Origin: Gammaproteobacteria bacterium
GTDB lineage: Bacteria; Gemmatimonadota; Gemmatimonadetes; Longimicrobiales; Gaopeijiaceae
Assembly (NCBI GenBank): GCA_024638345.1
Contig: JAHEKL010000149.1
Location: 1 to 6,949, forward strand
Direction: 5' to 3'
Length of the DNA: 6,949 bases
The notes below the pieces were generated by a model. It was not told the origin of the DNA, searched no databases, and saw only the letters and a list, made by a program, of their open reading frames with translations. Below, in pieces: positions 1 through 6,597 of the stretch; positions within the stretch are counted from its first letter, which is position 1; each line of letters opens with the position of its first letter. Made by a program: the position numbers and the translations under genes.

Positions 1-190
1 GGATCGCGCGGCGGATCGCCGCAACGTCCAAGAGGTCGGTCGGACAGATCTGGACGCCGGTCAGATCTGTAGTGGGAGACGAGCTTCCCGGCCTCGTGAG
101 GGCGACGACCTCGTCCCCGCGGTCACAGACCAGACGACAGAGCTTCGGTCCGATGAAGCCTGTGGTTCCCGTGATCGCCCAGCGGCTCAA
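1..190 (-). CDS. NAD(P)-binding epimerase/dehydratase, N-terminal part (cut by window edge)
   Basis: This is the first 63 codons of an extended short-chain dehydrogenase/epimerase (NAD-dependent epimerase/dehydratase superfamily). It runs off the left edge on the minus strand. The visible protein has the Rossmann dinucleotide-binding loop ITGTTGFIG (residues 6-14, GxxGxxG). It is followed by a helix, then beta-2 with VVALTRPGS (residues 28-36) and TDLLD (51-55), where the family normally has the Asp that contacts the adenine. I chose the TTG at 188-190 because it gives the usual short lead (about five residues) before the glycine loop. No ATG or GTG exists in this frame before an upstream in-frame stop; another TTG lies at 248-250. 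The Shine-Dalgarno signal is weak (a GACGGGG-like stretch). The catalytic YxxxK and the substrate-specific part lie outside the window, so the substrate cannot be named. It follows the GH20 gene on the same strand after a 198-base spacer and may or may not share its transcript. Confidence 0.78.
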   Translation of the reverse strand, partial: MSRWAITGTTGFIGPKLCRLVCDRGDEVVALTRPGSSSPTTDLTGVQICPTDLLDVAAIRRAI

Positions 191-388
191 GCAAGCCCCG
201 TCGGAAGCAGTTTCAAGAGATCCCGCACCAGTCGATTCGCGGCTCGACAAGGTTCACGTGGCCTCGCTCGGCGATCCATCCAGATCCCAGAAGACCTAGG
301 CCCACGGGGCCGCTCGCAGGAGTAATGGCTGTAAGTCCCATGGCCACTCTGGAAGGAGATGTCTAGGCGGTCGTCCAGGAGAGGTTCC
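191..388. other. non-coding spacer between GH20 gene and epimerase gene
   Basis: This 198-base stretch lies between the stop of the hexosaminidase gene and the chosen start of the epimerase gene, both on the minus strand. Reading frames that cross it give Arg/Pro/Ser-rich peptides with no recognisable motif, so I see no gene. It should hold the 3' end of the hexosaminidase transcript and, if the epimerase has its own promoter, that promoter. I could not pick out a convincing -35/-10 pair. Confidence 0.6.
299..311 (-). terminator. small GC hairpin, possible weak terminator after GH20 gene
   Basis: A perfect 5-bp stem, GGCCC/GGGCC, has a 3-base loop. Read on the minus strand it lies about 78 bases after the hexosaminidase stop codon and is followed by TAGGTCTTCT, which is only mildly T-rich. 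The stem is short and there is no clean T tract. It could be a weak intrinsic terminator or a chance inverted repeat in GC-rich DNA. Confidence 0.2.
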
Positions 389-2008
389 CTAGGGATCGAC
401 AGGGCGGTAATTGACCCCGATTGTCTGGAGACGATCGAGATGCCCATCGACTCGACTCAGGAAGTCTTCGAGGTTCTTTCGCTCGGGAGGGGACCATACC
501 ACCTCGGAGAGTGCGAACAGACGTGGGAAGACCATGTACTCGACGTGAGAGGGGGTCTTCATGTACTCGGTCCAAACGTTCGCTTGAGCTCCGAGGATGT
601 GACGGGCCTCGTCGGGCGCGAGCTCCCTCGGGACGGGCTCGTATTGATAGACGGAGTCGAGCGGCAGAAAGCCCCCGATCGCCAACGGCTCCCTCTCCTG
701 ATCTTCCGACTGGTAGTAGTCGAAATAGAGATGGCTGTAGGGAGTCATGACCACGTCGTGACCGAGTCGGGCCGCCTCGATACCACCGACGGTCCCACGC
801 CAGGACATGACGGTTGCGTTCGGTGCCAGCCCGCCTTCCAGAATCTCATCCCATCCAATCAGACGCCGCCCGTTGGCGTTGAGAAACCGCTCGATTCGTC
901 GAATGAACCAGCTTTGTACTTCGTGCTCGTCGGCCAAGCCCTCACGAACCTTCAGACGACGGACGAGCTCGCTCTGCTCCCACCTTAGCTTCGGGGCCTC
1001 GTCGCCCCCTACGTGAATCAGGTCTCCAGGGAAGAGTTCGATCACCTCGATCAGGACGTTTTCGATGAACTCGAAGGTCTCCTCCGATGGGCAGTAGATG
1101 TCCTCGAAGACTCCCCAGGTAGTACCGACCTCGAAAGGTCCCTCCGTGCAGGCCAGCTCAGGATAGGCCGCAAGGGCCGCCAGCGAGTGCCCCGGCATCT
1201 CTATTTCGGGCACGATCGTCACGTAACGCTCCTGCGCGTAGGACACGATGTCGAGGATCTCCTCCTTCGTGTAGTAGCCTCCGTAGCGCTGACCGTCCCC
1301 ATTGAAGGGCTCCCTACCGTGACCGACATGGGTCTCTGAACGATAGGCGCCCACCTCCGTAAGGCGTGGGTATCGGTCGATCTCGATCCGCCAACCCTGA
1401 TCTTCGGTGAGATGCCAGTGGAAACGGTTGAACTTGTAGCGGGACATTAGGTCGATATAGTGCTTCACGAACTCCGGCTCGAAGAAGTGCCTCGCGACGT
1501 CGAGGTGCATGCCTCGATAGGGGAAGCGCGGCGAGTCGTCTATTCGGACGGAGGGGATTTCGAGCGAGCCGGACCCGAAAACGACACCTGCCGTCACTTC
1601 GGCGGGGAGAAGCTGGGACAGGGTTTGGAGTCCGTAGTGGAGCCCGGCGTGGTCGTTTCCCAGCACGGAGATGCCCCTTGGGCCGATCTCCAGACCATAG
1701 CCCTCCGCGGGGCCCTGACCAGTGACGCCAGCATGGAAGTCGCCGTCCTCGCCAATTACGAGTGAGACGTTGAGCGCGGAGCGAACGGGCGCGGCCCAGA
1801 GCTCGACGATCCCCCGCATCTCCTCATCGGACGGATCACCGAGTGTGATGGCCGTTTCGGCGTCCAAGACGTAAGCACCTCGACCCGTTTCGAGGTGCTC
1901 GGGAATCGGGATGAGGGCGGGAAGCGGGTCGGAGCTGCAGCCGGTCGGCACAATAGCGGCAAGGACAAGAAAGCGCTGGAAGCGGGTTCGTGCGGGTCTC
2001 GAGCTCAC
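389..2008 (-). CDS. GH20 beta-N-acetylhexosaminidase, probable lipoprotein
   Basis: This 539-residue glycoside hydrolase family 20 enzyme removes terminal beta-linked N-acetylhexosamine (GlcNAc/GalNAc) from chitooligosaccharides or glycans by substrate-assisted catalysis. An N-terminal GH20b-like domain (about residues 30-155) precedes the TIM barrel, which begins at RGMHLDVARHFF (165-176). Then come HWHLTEDQGWR (197-207), EIEMPGH (268-274) and HVGGDE (332-337), where D336-E337 is the catalytic Asp-Glu pair. GWDEI (385-389) and QANVWTEY (475-482) follow, and SEVVW near 501-505. All expected active-site motifs are present. The frame stays open upstream to 2287, inside the divergent gene. I chose the GTG at 2006-2008 because it gives a compact export leader: a basic stretch (RPARTRFQR), a hydrophobic core and a Cys at residue 24. 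The sequence before that Cys (VPTG) is an imperfect lipobox because Pro sits at -3, so lipid anchoring is likely but not certain. An ATG at 2098 is the alternative start. Family assignment is firm; substrate and anchoring are inferred. Confidence 0.93.
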   Translation of the reverse strand: MSSRPARTRFQRFLVLAAIVPTGCSSDPLPALIPIPEHLETGRGAYVLDAETAITLGDPSDEEMRGIVELWAAPVRSALNVSLVIGEDGDFHAGVTGQGPAEGYGLEIGPRGISVLGNDHAGLHYGLQTLSQLLPAEVTAGVVFGSGSLEIPSVRIDDSPRFPYRGMHLDVARHFFEPEFVKHYIDLMSRYKFNRFHWHLTEDQGWRIEIDRYPRLTEVGAYRSETHVGHGREPFNGDGQRYGGYYTKEEILDIVSYAQERYVTIVPEIEMPGHSLAALAAYPELACTEGPFEVGTTWGVFEDIYCPSEETFEFIENVLIEVIELFPGDLIHVGGDEAPKLRWEQSELVRRLKVREGLADEHEVQSWFIRRIERFLNANGRRLIGWDEILEGGLAPNATVMSWRGTVGGIEAARLGHDVVMTPYSHLYFDYYQSEDQEREPLAIGGFLPLDSVYQYEPVPRELAPDEARHILGAQANVWTEYMKTPSHVEYMVFPRLFALSEVVWSPPERKNLEDFLSRVDGHLDRLQTIGVNYRPVDP

Positions 2009-2202
2009 AGGAAGCCCCGTCTCGCGTGATTTGCTCGACTCCCCAAGAAGATAAGGCAACTGAAGGTTACGTCTCCCCCCGGAGCGGTATCCGGTCATCG
2101 CGACAGCCGCGGACGACAGTCCGTGCAGCGGTTGCCGCGTCTCTGGGCCGGATCGTATCCTCAGTCCTCGAGAGATTTCACTCACCGGCCTGACGAATCC
2201 AA
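2009..2202. promoter_or_regulatory. divergent intergenic region with two short inverted repeats
   Basis: The 194 bases separate the starts of two genes that read away from each other, so both promoters should lie here unless either start is further upstream. Two short dyads are visible. One is CCGGA-6 nt-TCCGG at 2079-2094. The other is CGGAC-GACA-GTCCG at 2110-2123, extendable by a G-T and a C-G pair to 2108-2125. Either could be an operator or a leader hairpin. I could not identify a -35/-10 pair I would defend on either strand, and neither gene has a strong Shine-Dalgarno sequence. Confidence 0.35.
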
Positions 2203-3228
2203 GTGCCGTCCCCCTCTCATCACCGTCCCGACGGTCGGTTCCGGAATCCATGGCCAGAGGCGGCGCAGGACGACGCCATTCGGTCACGCTTCCTTCAGGT
2301 CGCGTGGGAATGGATCACCAAGCGCATGCCGCCCGATCCTGCCCCGGGTGAGCTGCTCCTGGGAGAGCCCGAGGTGGCCCATCCGTTCGTATCCAACCGG
2401 GAGCTTCGGGTCACATGGATCGGGCACGCGTCGTTCCTTCTGCAGCTGCCTGGGGCCAACCTTCTGACGGACCCGATCTGGTCGGCACGTGCGTCGCCCA
2501 TCTCCTTCCTGGGCTTCAAGCGATTCGCACCGGCCCGACCCGAGCTGTCGCGTCTCCCGCGGATACAGGCCGTTCTGCTCTCGCACGATCACTACGACCA
2601 TCTGGATCGGGGGACGGTCCGCTCCCTTCACCGACACTTTGGAGACGAGGTGACGTGGTTCACTCCCCTCGGGTATCGCGATTGGTTCGCGCGGCTGGGG
2701 GTCACCCGCGTCATCGAGCTGGACTGGTGGGAGGAAGCCCTTCTTCCGAACAGCGACTACACCGTGACCGCGACGCCATGCCGTCACTGGACCCGACGAA
2801 CGCCGTGGGGGACGAACCGTCGTCTGTGGTGCTCATGGGTAGTACTTCCCGCTCGTCGTACAGGGTTTCGACTGTATTTCGGTGGGGACTCGGGGTACGT
2901 CTCCGCCTTCGAGACCGTCGGCAACCGTCTCGGCCCCTTCGATGTGTCGCTCGTCCCTATCGGAGCCTACGAGCCTCGCTGGTTCATGGGCGCGTCGCAC
3001 ATGAACCCGGAGGAGGCGGTTCAAGCGTATCGGGACCTCGGCGGCTCAGGGGCCTTCATCCCGACCCACTGGGGCACCTTCCGTCTGACGTTCGAGGCAC
3101 CCCTCGAGCCCCCCGAGCGTCTTCGCAGGGCGTGGCGAGCAGCTGGGCTGAGTAGCAAGTCCCTCTACGTTGCACGACACGGGCAGACCGTGACCTTCGA
3201 GAAGGGTACGGCCGGCGGAGGAGGGTAG
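2203..3228 (+). CDS. NAPE-PLD-like metallo-beta-lactamase-fold hydrolase
   Basis: This 341-residue MBL-fold hydrolase belongs to the N-acyl-phosphatidylethanolamine phospholipase D-like branch (Lactamase_B_2 type). The N-terminal RFRNPWP (12-18) matches the family's usual lead-in. The fold starts at TWIGHASFLLQ (71-81) and LLTDPIWS (87-94). The binuclear metal site is complete: SHDHYDHLD (127-135, HxHxDH), H195 in CRHWTRR, D229 in GGDSGY and H289 in PTHWGTF. The stretch IGAYEPRWFM (253-262) followed by NPEEAV (268-273) is the branch signature and, from memory, nearly matches the mammalian enzyme. The family hydrolyses a phosphodiester bond of N-acylated phospholipids in animals; in bacteria the substrate is usually not known. 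No signal peptide or membrane segment is seen, so the protein is probably cytoplasmic or peripherally membrane-bound. The start is the GTG at 2203, with only a weak ribosome site; a start further downstream would remove part of the NPWP region. It stands alone on the plus strand and ends 3 bases from the convergent ankyrin gene. Confidence 0.9.
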   Translation: MPSPSHHRPDGRFRNPWPEAAQDDAIRSRFLQVAWEWITKRMPPDPAPGELLLGEPEVAHPFVSNRELRVTWIGHASFLLQLPGANLLTDPIWSARASPISFLGFKRFAPARPELSRLPRIQAVLLSHDHYDHLDRGTVRSLHRHFGDEVTWFTPLGYRDWFARLGVTRVIELDWWEEALLPNSDYTVTATPCRHWTRRTPWGTNRRLWCSWVVLPARRTGFRLYFGGDSGYVSAFETVGNRLGPFDVSLVPIGAYEPRWFMGASHMNPEEAVQAYRDLGGSGAFIPTHWGTFRLTFEAPLEPPERLRRAWRAAGLSSKSLYVARHGQTVTFEKGTAGGGG

Positions 3229-3231
3229 CGG

Positions 3232-5166
3232 TCAGCGCGTCGGGGTCGACGCGGCTCCAGCGTGCCCGTCGCGGGCCGGTTGCCTCTCGATCGGTGCCCA
3301 GGGGTCGTCCACACCAGCACCTTCACAGAAGTCCCCGGTGTCGAGGAAGTGCGTGTGCAGACACATGAGAGGCGAGCCCAGGCCCGTGAGAAGCTCGACC
3401 GTCTCGGGGTAAGCGACACGTTGGAAGAACCCCGCGCGGCCGCCCCGAGCCATGTCGGCGGGCGACTGACCCAGTCGCGTCAGCGCCGTGACGTCCGCAC
3501 CCAGAGACACGAGATACTCGATGAGCTCGTTGTCACCCCGCGAGGCAGCGTAGTGGATCGGGCGGTAGCCCCAGGAGTCGGGCATGTTCACGTCCGCCCC
3601 GTGTTCTTCCACCAAGTACCGTACGGCGGGGAGAAACTGGTCCGGCACGTTGCGAACGCTGAACGCTCCGAGCCCTAGGTATCCTCCGCCGGTGGCCGCG
3701 TGGAGCGGCCATGCGTTGGGTGCGCCCTCCGGGACGTATGGGAGCGCAGAGTCCTCCTGCTGCCGGCCGTCCTGCTGTCGCCGATCTCTCATTCCGACTT
3801 CTGGCCAGCGGGTCGGGATAGTCGGATCGGCACCATACTGGGCGAGGAGCCGCATGGCATCCAGGTCCTGGGCGAACGCGGCGCGATAGAACGGAGTCGC
3901 GCCCGTCAGATCGATTCCCATCTTGTTGAGACCATACTCCCAGTACCACAGATGCGAGTTCAGACGGACGTTCGGGTCCGCGCCGGCCTCGAGCAGCGCC
4001 TGCACTACCTGGATGTATTCTGCTGCCTGCTCGTCCTGAGCTCTGGGCTGTGGATAGTTCGACCTCGGCGCCCATTGGGTCTGGAGCGTAGCGAACAAGG
4101 GGGTGGCGCCGTCGGTTGAGGCGGCAAGATTAGGATCCGCTCCACGCTCTATGAGCATCAGCGCCAGATCGAAGTGACCATTCAGCGTGGCGATCAAGAG
4201 CGGGCTCGTCGCGTCACCACTGACCTGGTCGATGTCGGCTCCACCTTCGAGAAGTGCGACAGCTGCCTCGGCGTGGCCCTCGCGTGCCGCGTGCAGGAGA
4301 GGGGTCATTCCACCCGTTCTCCCGACGACCACTTCTCTGAACGGTGGCCGGATGACATCAGGCCCCCCCGGGTAGTCGGGCCGGACATTGGCGAGCGAAT
4401 GCGGGTCCGGATCCCCCACATCGTGGCCGGACTCGATGAATTCACGTTGCGCGCGGATGGCGGCCTGCACCTGAGCCGGGCTGAGGTCTGCACCTCCAGC
4501 CTCGCCTTCCTGGAACTCCGCGATCGTCTCACGGAAGCGACGCTCCGCTTCCCGGTCCAGCGCGAGGCTTCGCAGTACGTCCACGACCTCGGTGCTCAGA
4601 TCGGGATTCGCACCACCCTCCAGCAGTGCACGAACCGCCGTGGCCCGGTTCGAGCTGGCTGCAAAGATCAGAGGCGTCTGGCCCGCCGCGGACTCCCGCG
4701 CATTCGGATCGGCACCGTGGCTGAGCAGTGCCACCACCGCCTCCTCGCCCCCGATCGCGGCGGAAGCGAGATGCAGGGGGGTGACACCGCTGTTGGTGGT
4801 CACTGCTCCGAAATCGGCTCCGGCATCGAGGAGCTTCGTAACTGCCGAGGAGTGCCCGCTCCGGCTGGCGAGGTGCAGAGGGGTGTAGCTTCCGATCCGC
4901 GTCCGTGCATCGACCTGCGCCGAGGCGGAGATCAGAATCTCGAGGACTTCGTCGTGTCCGCCCTCCGCCGCCAAGTGAAGCGCGGTCATTCCGTCTCCTT
5001 CGGCCGCGTTGACGTCGGCGCCCTGCGCCAAAAGGGATCGCACCGCCTGCGCGTCTCCTTCCCGAGCAGCCTCCATGAGAGAGGCCCCCTGGGGCGCCGC
5101 CCCCGCGAGGACGAGCACCATGGCTGAGCAGAGAAGGAAGCGCGACGCTGCGCTCACGGCCGTCAT
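3232..5166 (-). CDS. secreted ankyrin-repeat protein
   Basis: This 644-residue protein is almost entirely ankyrin repeats, which form protein-binding scaffolds rather than enzymes. Residues 1-24 form a Sec-type signal peptide: a short basic start, the hydrophobic LLCSAMVLVLAG, and a probable cut near AGA/A. About twelve repeats follow, many with the consensus TPLHLA and GADPN. They start near residues 28, 59, 94, 128, 163, 286, 319, 353, 422, 485, 534 and 566. A non-repeat insert of about 96 residues (190-285) splits the array into five and seven. Several later repeats carry loop insertions, for example around 360-385 and 450-485. The C-terminus (598-627) is not a repeat and holds two Cys (602, 614) and the motif CLHTHFLD. 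The ATG overlaps the upstream stop as ATGA, with GGGAG nine bases upstream (5176-5180), so translation is probably coupled to the HXXSHH gene. I infer that it binds or organises the products of the two preceding genes in the periplasm. No catalytic domain is visible. Confidence 0.92.
   Translation of the reverse strand: MTAVSAASRFLLCSAMVLVLAGAAPQGASLMEAAREGDAQAVRSLLAQGADVNAAEGDGMTALHLAAEGGHDEVLEILISASAQVDARTRIGSYTPLHLASRSGHSSAVTKLLDAGADFGAVTTNSGVTPLHLASAAIGGEEAVVALLSHGADPNARESAAGQTPLIFAASSNRATAVRALLEGGANPDLSTEVVDVLRSLALDREAERRFRETIAEFQEGEAGGADLSPAQVQAAIRAQREFIESGHDVGDPDPHSLANVRPDYPGGPDVIRPPFREVVVGRTGGMTPLLHAAREGHAEAAVALLEGGADIDQVSGDATSPLLIATLNGHFDLALMLIERGADPNLAASTDGATPLFATLQTQWAPRSNYPQPRAQDEQAAEYIQVVQALLEAGADPNVRLNSHLWYWEYGLNKMGIDLTGATPFYRAAFAQDLDAMRLLAQYGADPTIPTRWPEVGMRDRRQQDGRQQEDSALPYVPEGAPNAWPLHAATGGGYLGLGAFSVRNVPDQFLPAVRYLVEEHGADVNMPDSWGYRPIHYAASRGDNELIEYLVSLGADVTALTRLGQSPADMARGGRAGFFQRVAYPETVELLTGLGSPLMCLHTHFLDTGDFCEGAGVDDPWAPIERQPARDGHAGAASTPTR
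3236..3253. terminator. 7-bp hairpin at convergent gene junction, possible bidirectional terminator
   Basis: A perfect inverted repeat, CGCGTCG/CGACGCG with the 4-base loop GGGT, starts 8 bases after the plus-strand MBL stop. It lies inside the last codons of the convergent ankyrin gene. A second stem (GCCCG/CGGGC, 3264-3276) follows 10 bases later. Neither side has a T tract, so this is not a classical intrinsic terminator. With only 3 bases between two convergent stops, however, a bidirectional structure here is plausible. Confidence 0.35.
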
Positions 5167-6593
5167 GCTCCACTGCTCCCGGCCGCCGCGGGCCCGCGTG
5201 GGAAGTCGAGCGAGAACATGCCGTCGCTGTCGCCGAAGGACTGCAGTTCGTCGTGGCCGAGCTTCTGCATGAGACTCACGAAGGCGTTCGCCATCGGCGT
5301 CCCCTCAGGTGCCCTCAGGTGCACACCTCCCTCGAGCGCCCCATTGGCTCGTCCGAGCAGGAGGAGCGGTGCCCGGCGGTGGTTGTGCAGGTTGGGGTCG
5401 GCCATGGGCGATCCCCAGATGATCGCGGTCTGGTCCAGCAACGAGCTACCACCGTCGTACGTGTCCCGCATCTGAGTCAGGAAGTAGTTGAGCTGACTGA
5501 GGCGGTAGGTGTTGATCTTGTTGAAGTCCATGATGTCCGTGGACACGTTTCCGTGGTGAGAGGCACCATGGATGGACTTGGTCGTGCCGCTCTCTGGAAA
5601 CGTACGGTTCGACTGGTCGAATCCGGTCTTGAAGGTGATCACTCGCGTGAGATCGGTCTGCAGAGCGAGGACCTGCAGGTCGAACATGAGCTGCATGTGT
5701 TCCTCGAACGAGTCCGGAACGCCCGACGGAGCCTCCGGCATCTCGCGCTCTTCGCCGCTGGAGTTGCGAGCCTCAACCAGCTGAATGCGTCGCTCGATCT
5801 CGCGGATGTGATCCGTGTATTGATCCAGCGCCACGCGATCTGCCGCGCCGAGCTCCCTCTTCAGCCTGGCGACCTCGGTCGCCACCCAGTCGATGATGCT
5901 CTGATTGGTGCGTCTACGAGCAGCCCGGTCCTCAGGGCTGTCGCCGGCGCCGAAGAGCCGCTCGAAAACCACGCGCGGCTCTCGTATCGCCGGGAGCGGC
6001 TGGTTCGGGGAAGCCCACGATAGCGACGTCGTGTATGCGCAGTGGTAGTTGTAGGCGCACCCGCCCCCCCGGTCGATCCCTTCGATGCACAGCTCGAGGG
6101 AAGGCAGGGCGGTGTCTCGACCGAAACGGCGCGCGTGAATCTGATCCAACGACGTTCCCAAGAAGATGTCGGACCCCTGGGTCTGCTTCGGGTGGGACTG
6201 AGTGAGGAAGACGGCTGTGGAGCGGTCGTGGTCGCCGCCGATCTCCTCGGCTCGAAAGGCCTCAGCGGAGCGGCAGTCGGTATTGCTCACGATGGTCATG
6301 TAATCACGGAACTCGTTGAGGGGCGCGAGCGTGCTGTCCGTGACGAACTCGAAGTCCCGTCCCACCTGCGCCGGAGCGAAGAGATGCCTGGCGTCCCCCC
6401 AGTCGCTCGATCCAGCCGTACCCATCGACTCTTCGATTGCCACGAGTCGCGTGAAACTCTGTCGGCGACCCCCGTCGGCCAGCAACCGGCCCGCAGGAAC
6501 CATCGCGTCCAGGAACGGCAGCGCGACACTCGCGCCGACTCCCCGGAGAAACGTGCGGCGAGAGAGATGTCTTCCGGTGATGAACGTAGCCAT
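5163..6593 (-). CDS. Tat-exported HXXSHH-family (DUF1552) protein
   Basis: This 476-residue protein belongs to the HXXSHH family (formerly DUF1552), whose biochemical role is unknown. The N-terminus is a twin-arginine signal: SRRTFLRG (11-18), then the hydrophobic ASVALPFLDAM. It should therefore be folded in the cytoplasm and exported to the periplasm by Tat, which often implies a bound cofactor or metal. The family signature HGASHH is exact at residues 342-347. Other visible landmarks are a Cys/aromatic stretch CAYNYHCAYTTSLSW (179-193) and a heptad-like helical region near 225-275 (EVARLKREL, REIERRIQL). Near the end, IIWGSPMADPNLHNHRRAPLL (391-411) resembles the His-rich end of DUF1501/alkaline-phosphatase-like proteins. 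The ATG at 6593 has AGGGGA nine bases upstream (6603-6608) inside the preceding gene. The gene starts 4 bases after the PSD stop and overlaps the ankyrin start by 4 bases. In known genomes the family is typically adjacent to PSD/PSCyt genes, as here. The family call is firm; any function is open. Confidence 0.94.
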   Translation of the reverse strand: MATFITGRHLSRRTFLRGVGASVALPFLDAMVPAGRLLADGGRRQSFTRLVAIEESMGTAGSSDWGDARHLFAPAQVGRDFEFVTDSTLAPLNEFRDYMTIVSNTDCRSAEAFRAEEIGGDHDRSTAVFLTQSHPKQTQGSDIFLGTSLDQIHARRFGRDTALPSLELCIEGIDRGGGCAYNYHCAYTTSLSWASPNQPLPAIREPRVVFERLFGAGDSPEDRAARRRTNQSIIDWVATEVARLKRELGAADRVALDQYTDHIREIERRIQLVEARNSSGEEREMPEAPSGVPDSFEEHMQLMFDLQVLALQTDLTRVITFKTGFDQSNRTFPESGTTKSIHGASHHGNVSTDIMDFNKINTYRLSQLNYFLTQMRDTYDGGSSLLDQTAIIWGSPMADPNLHNHRRAPLLLLGRANGALEGGVHLRAPEGTPMANAFVSLMQKLGHDELQSFGDSDGMFSLDFPRGPAAAGSSGA

Positions 6594-6597
6594 GGCG

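Noticed and set aside
187..447. An 86-codon minus-strand frame spanning the spacer between GH20 and epimerase
   Set aside because: It starts inside the GH20 gene in another frame. Its Arg/Pro/Ser-rich product resembles no family and does not supply a missing epimerase N-terminus.
359..988. A 209-codon open frame on the plus strand opposite the GH20 gene
   Set aside because: It runs opposite the catalytic half of a well-supported GH20 gene and has no domain signature. The AAGGAG-like sequence before its ATG looks fortuitous.
2009..2287. N-terminal extension of the GH20 protein to an ATG at 2287
   Set aside because: The extra 93 residues are low in recognisable structure, overlap the divergent MBL gene and would bury the export leader.
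4174..5127. A 317-codon open frame on the plus strand opposite the ankyrin gene
   Set aside because: It is antisense to a clear ankyrin-repeat gene, has no recognisable motif, and long antisense frames are expected in GC-rich coding DNA.
3232..5166. Ankyrin protein as a eukaryote-directed secreted effector or a horizontally acquired eukaryotic gene
   Set aside because: It has a bacterial Sec signal peptide, base composition like its neighbours, and translational coupling to a typical bacterial periplasmic gene. A structural or periplasmic role fits better.
5253..6023. A 256-codon plus-strand frame opposite the HXXSHH gene
   Set aside because: It is antisense to a gene with exact Tat and HXXSHH signatures, and shows no motif of its own.
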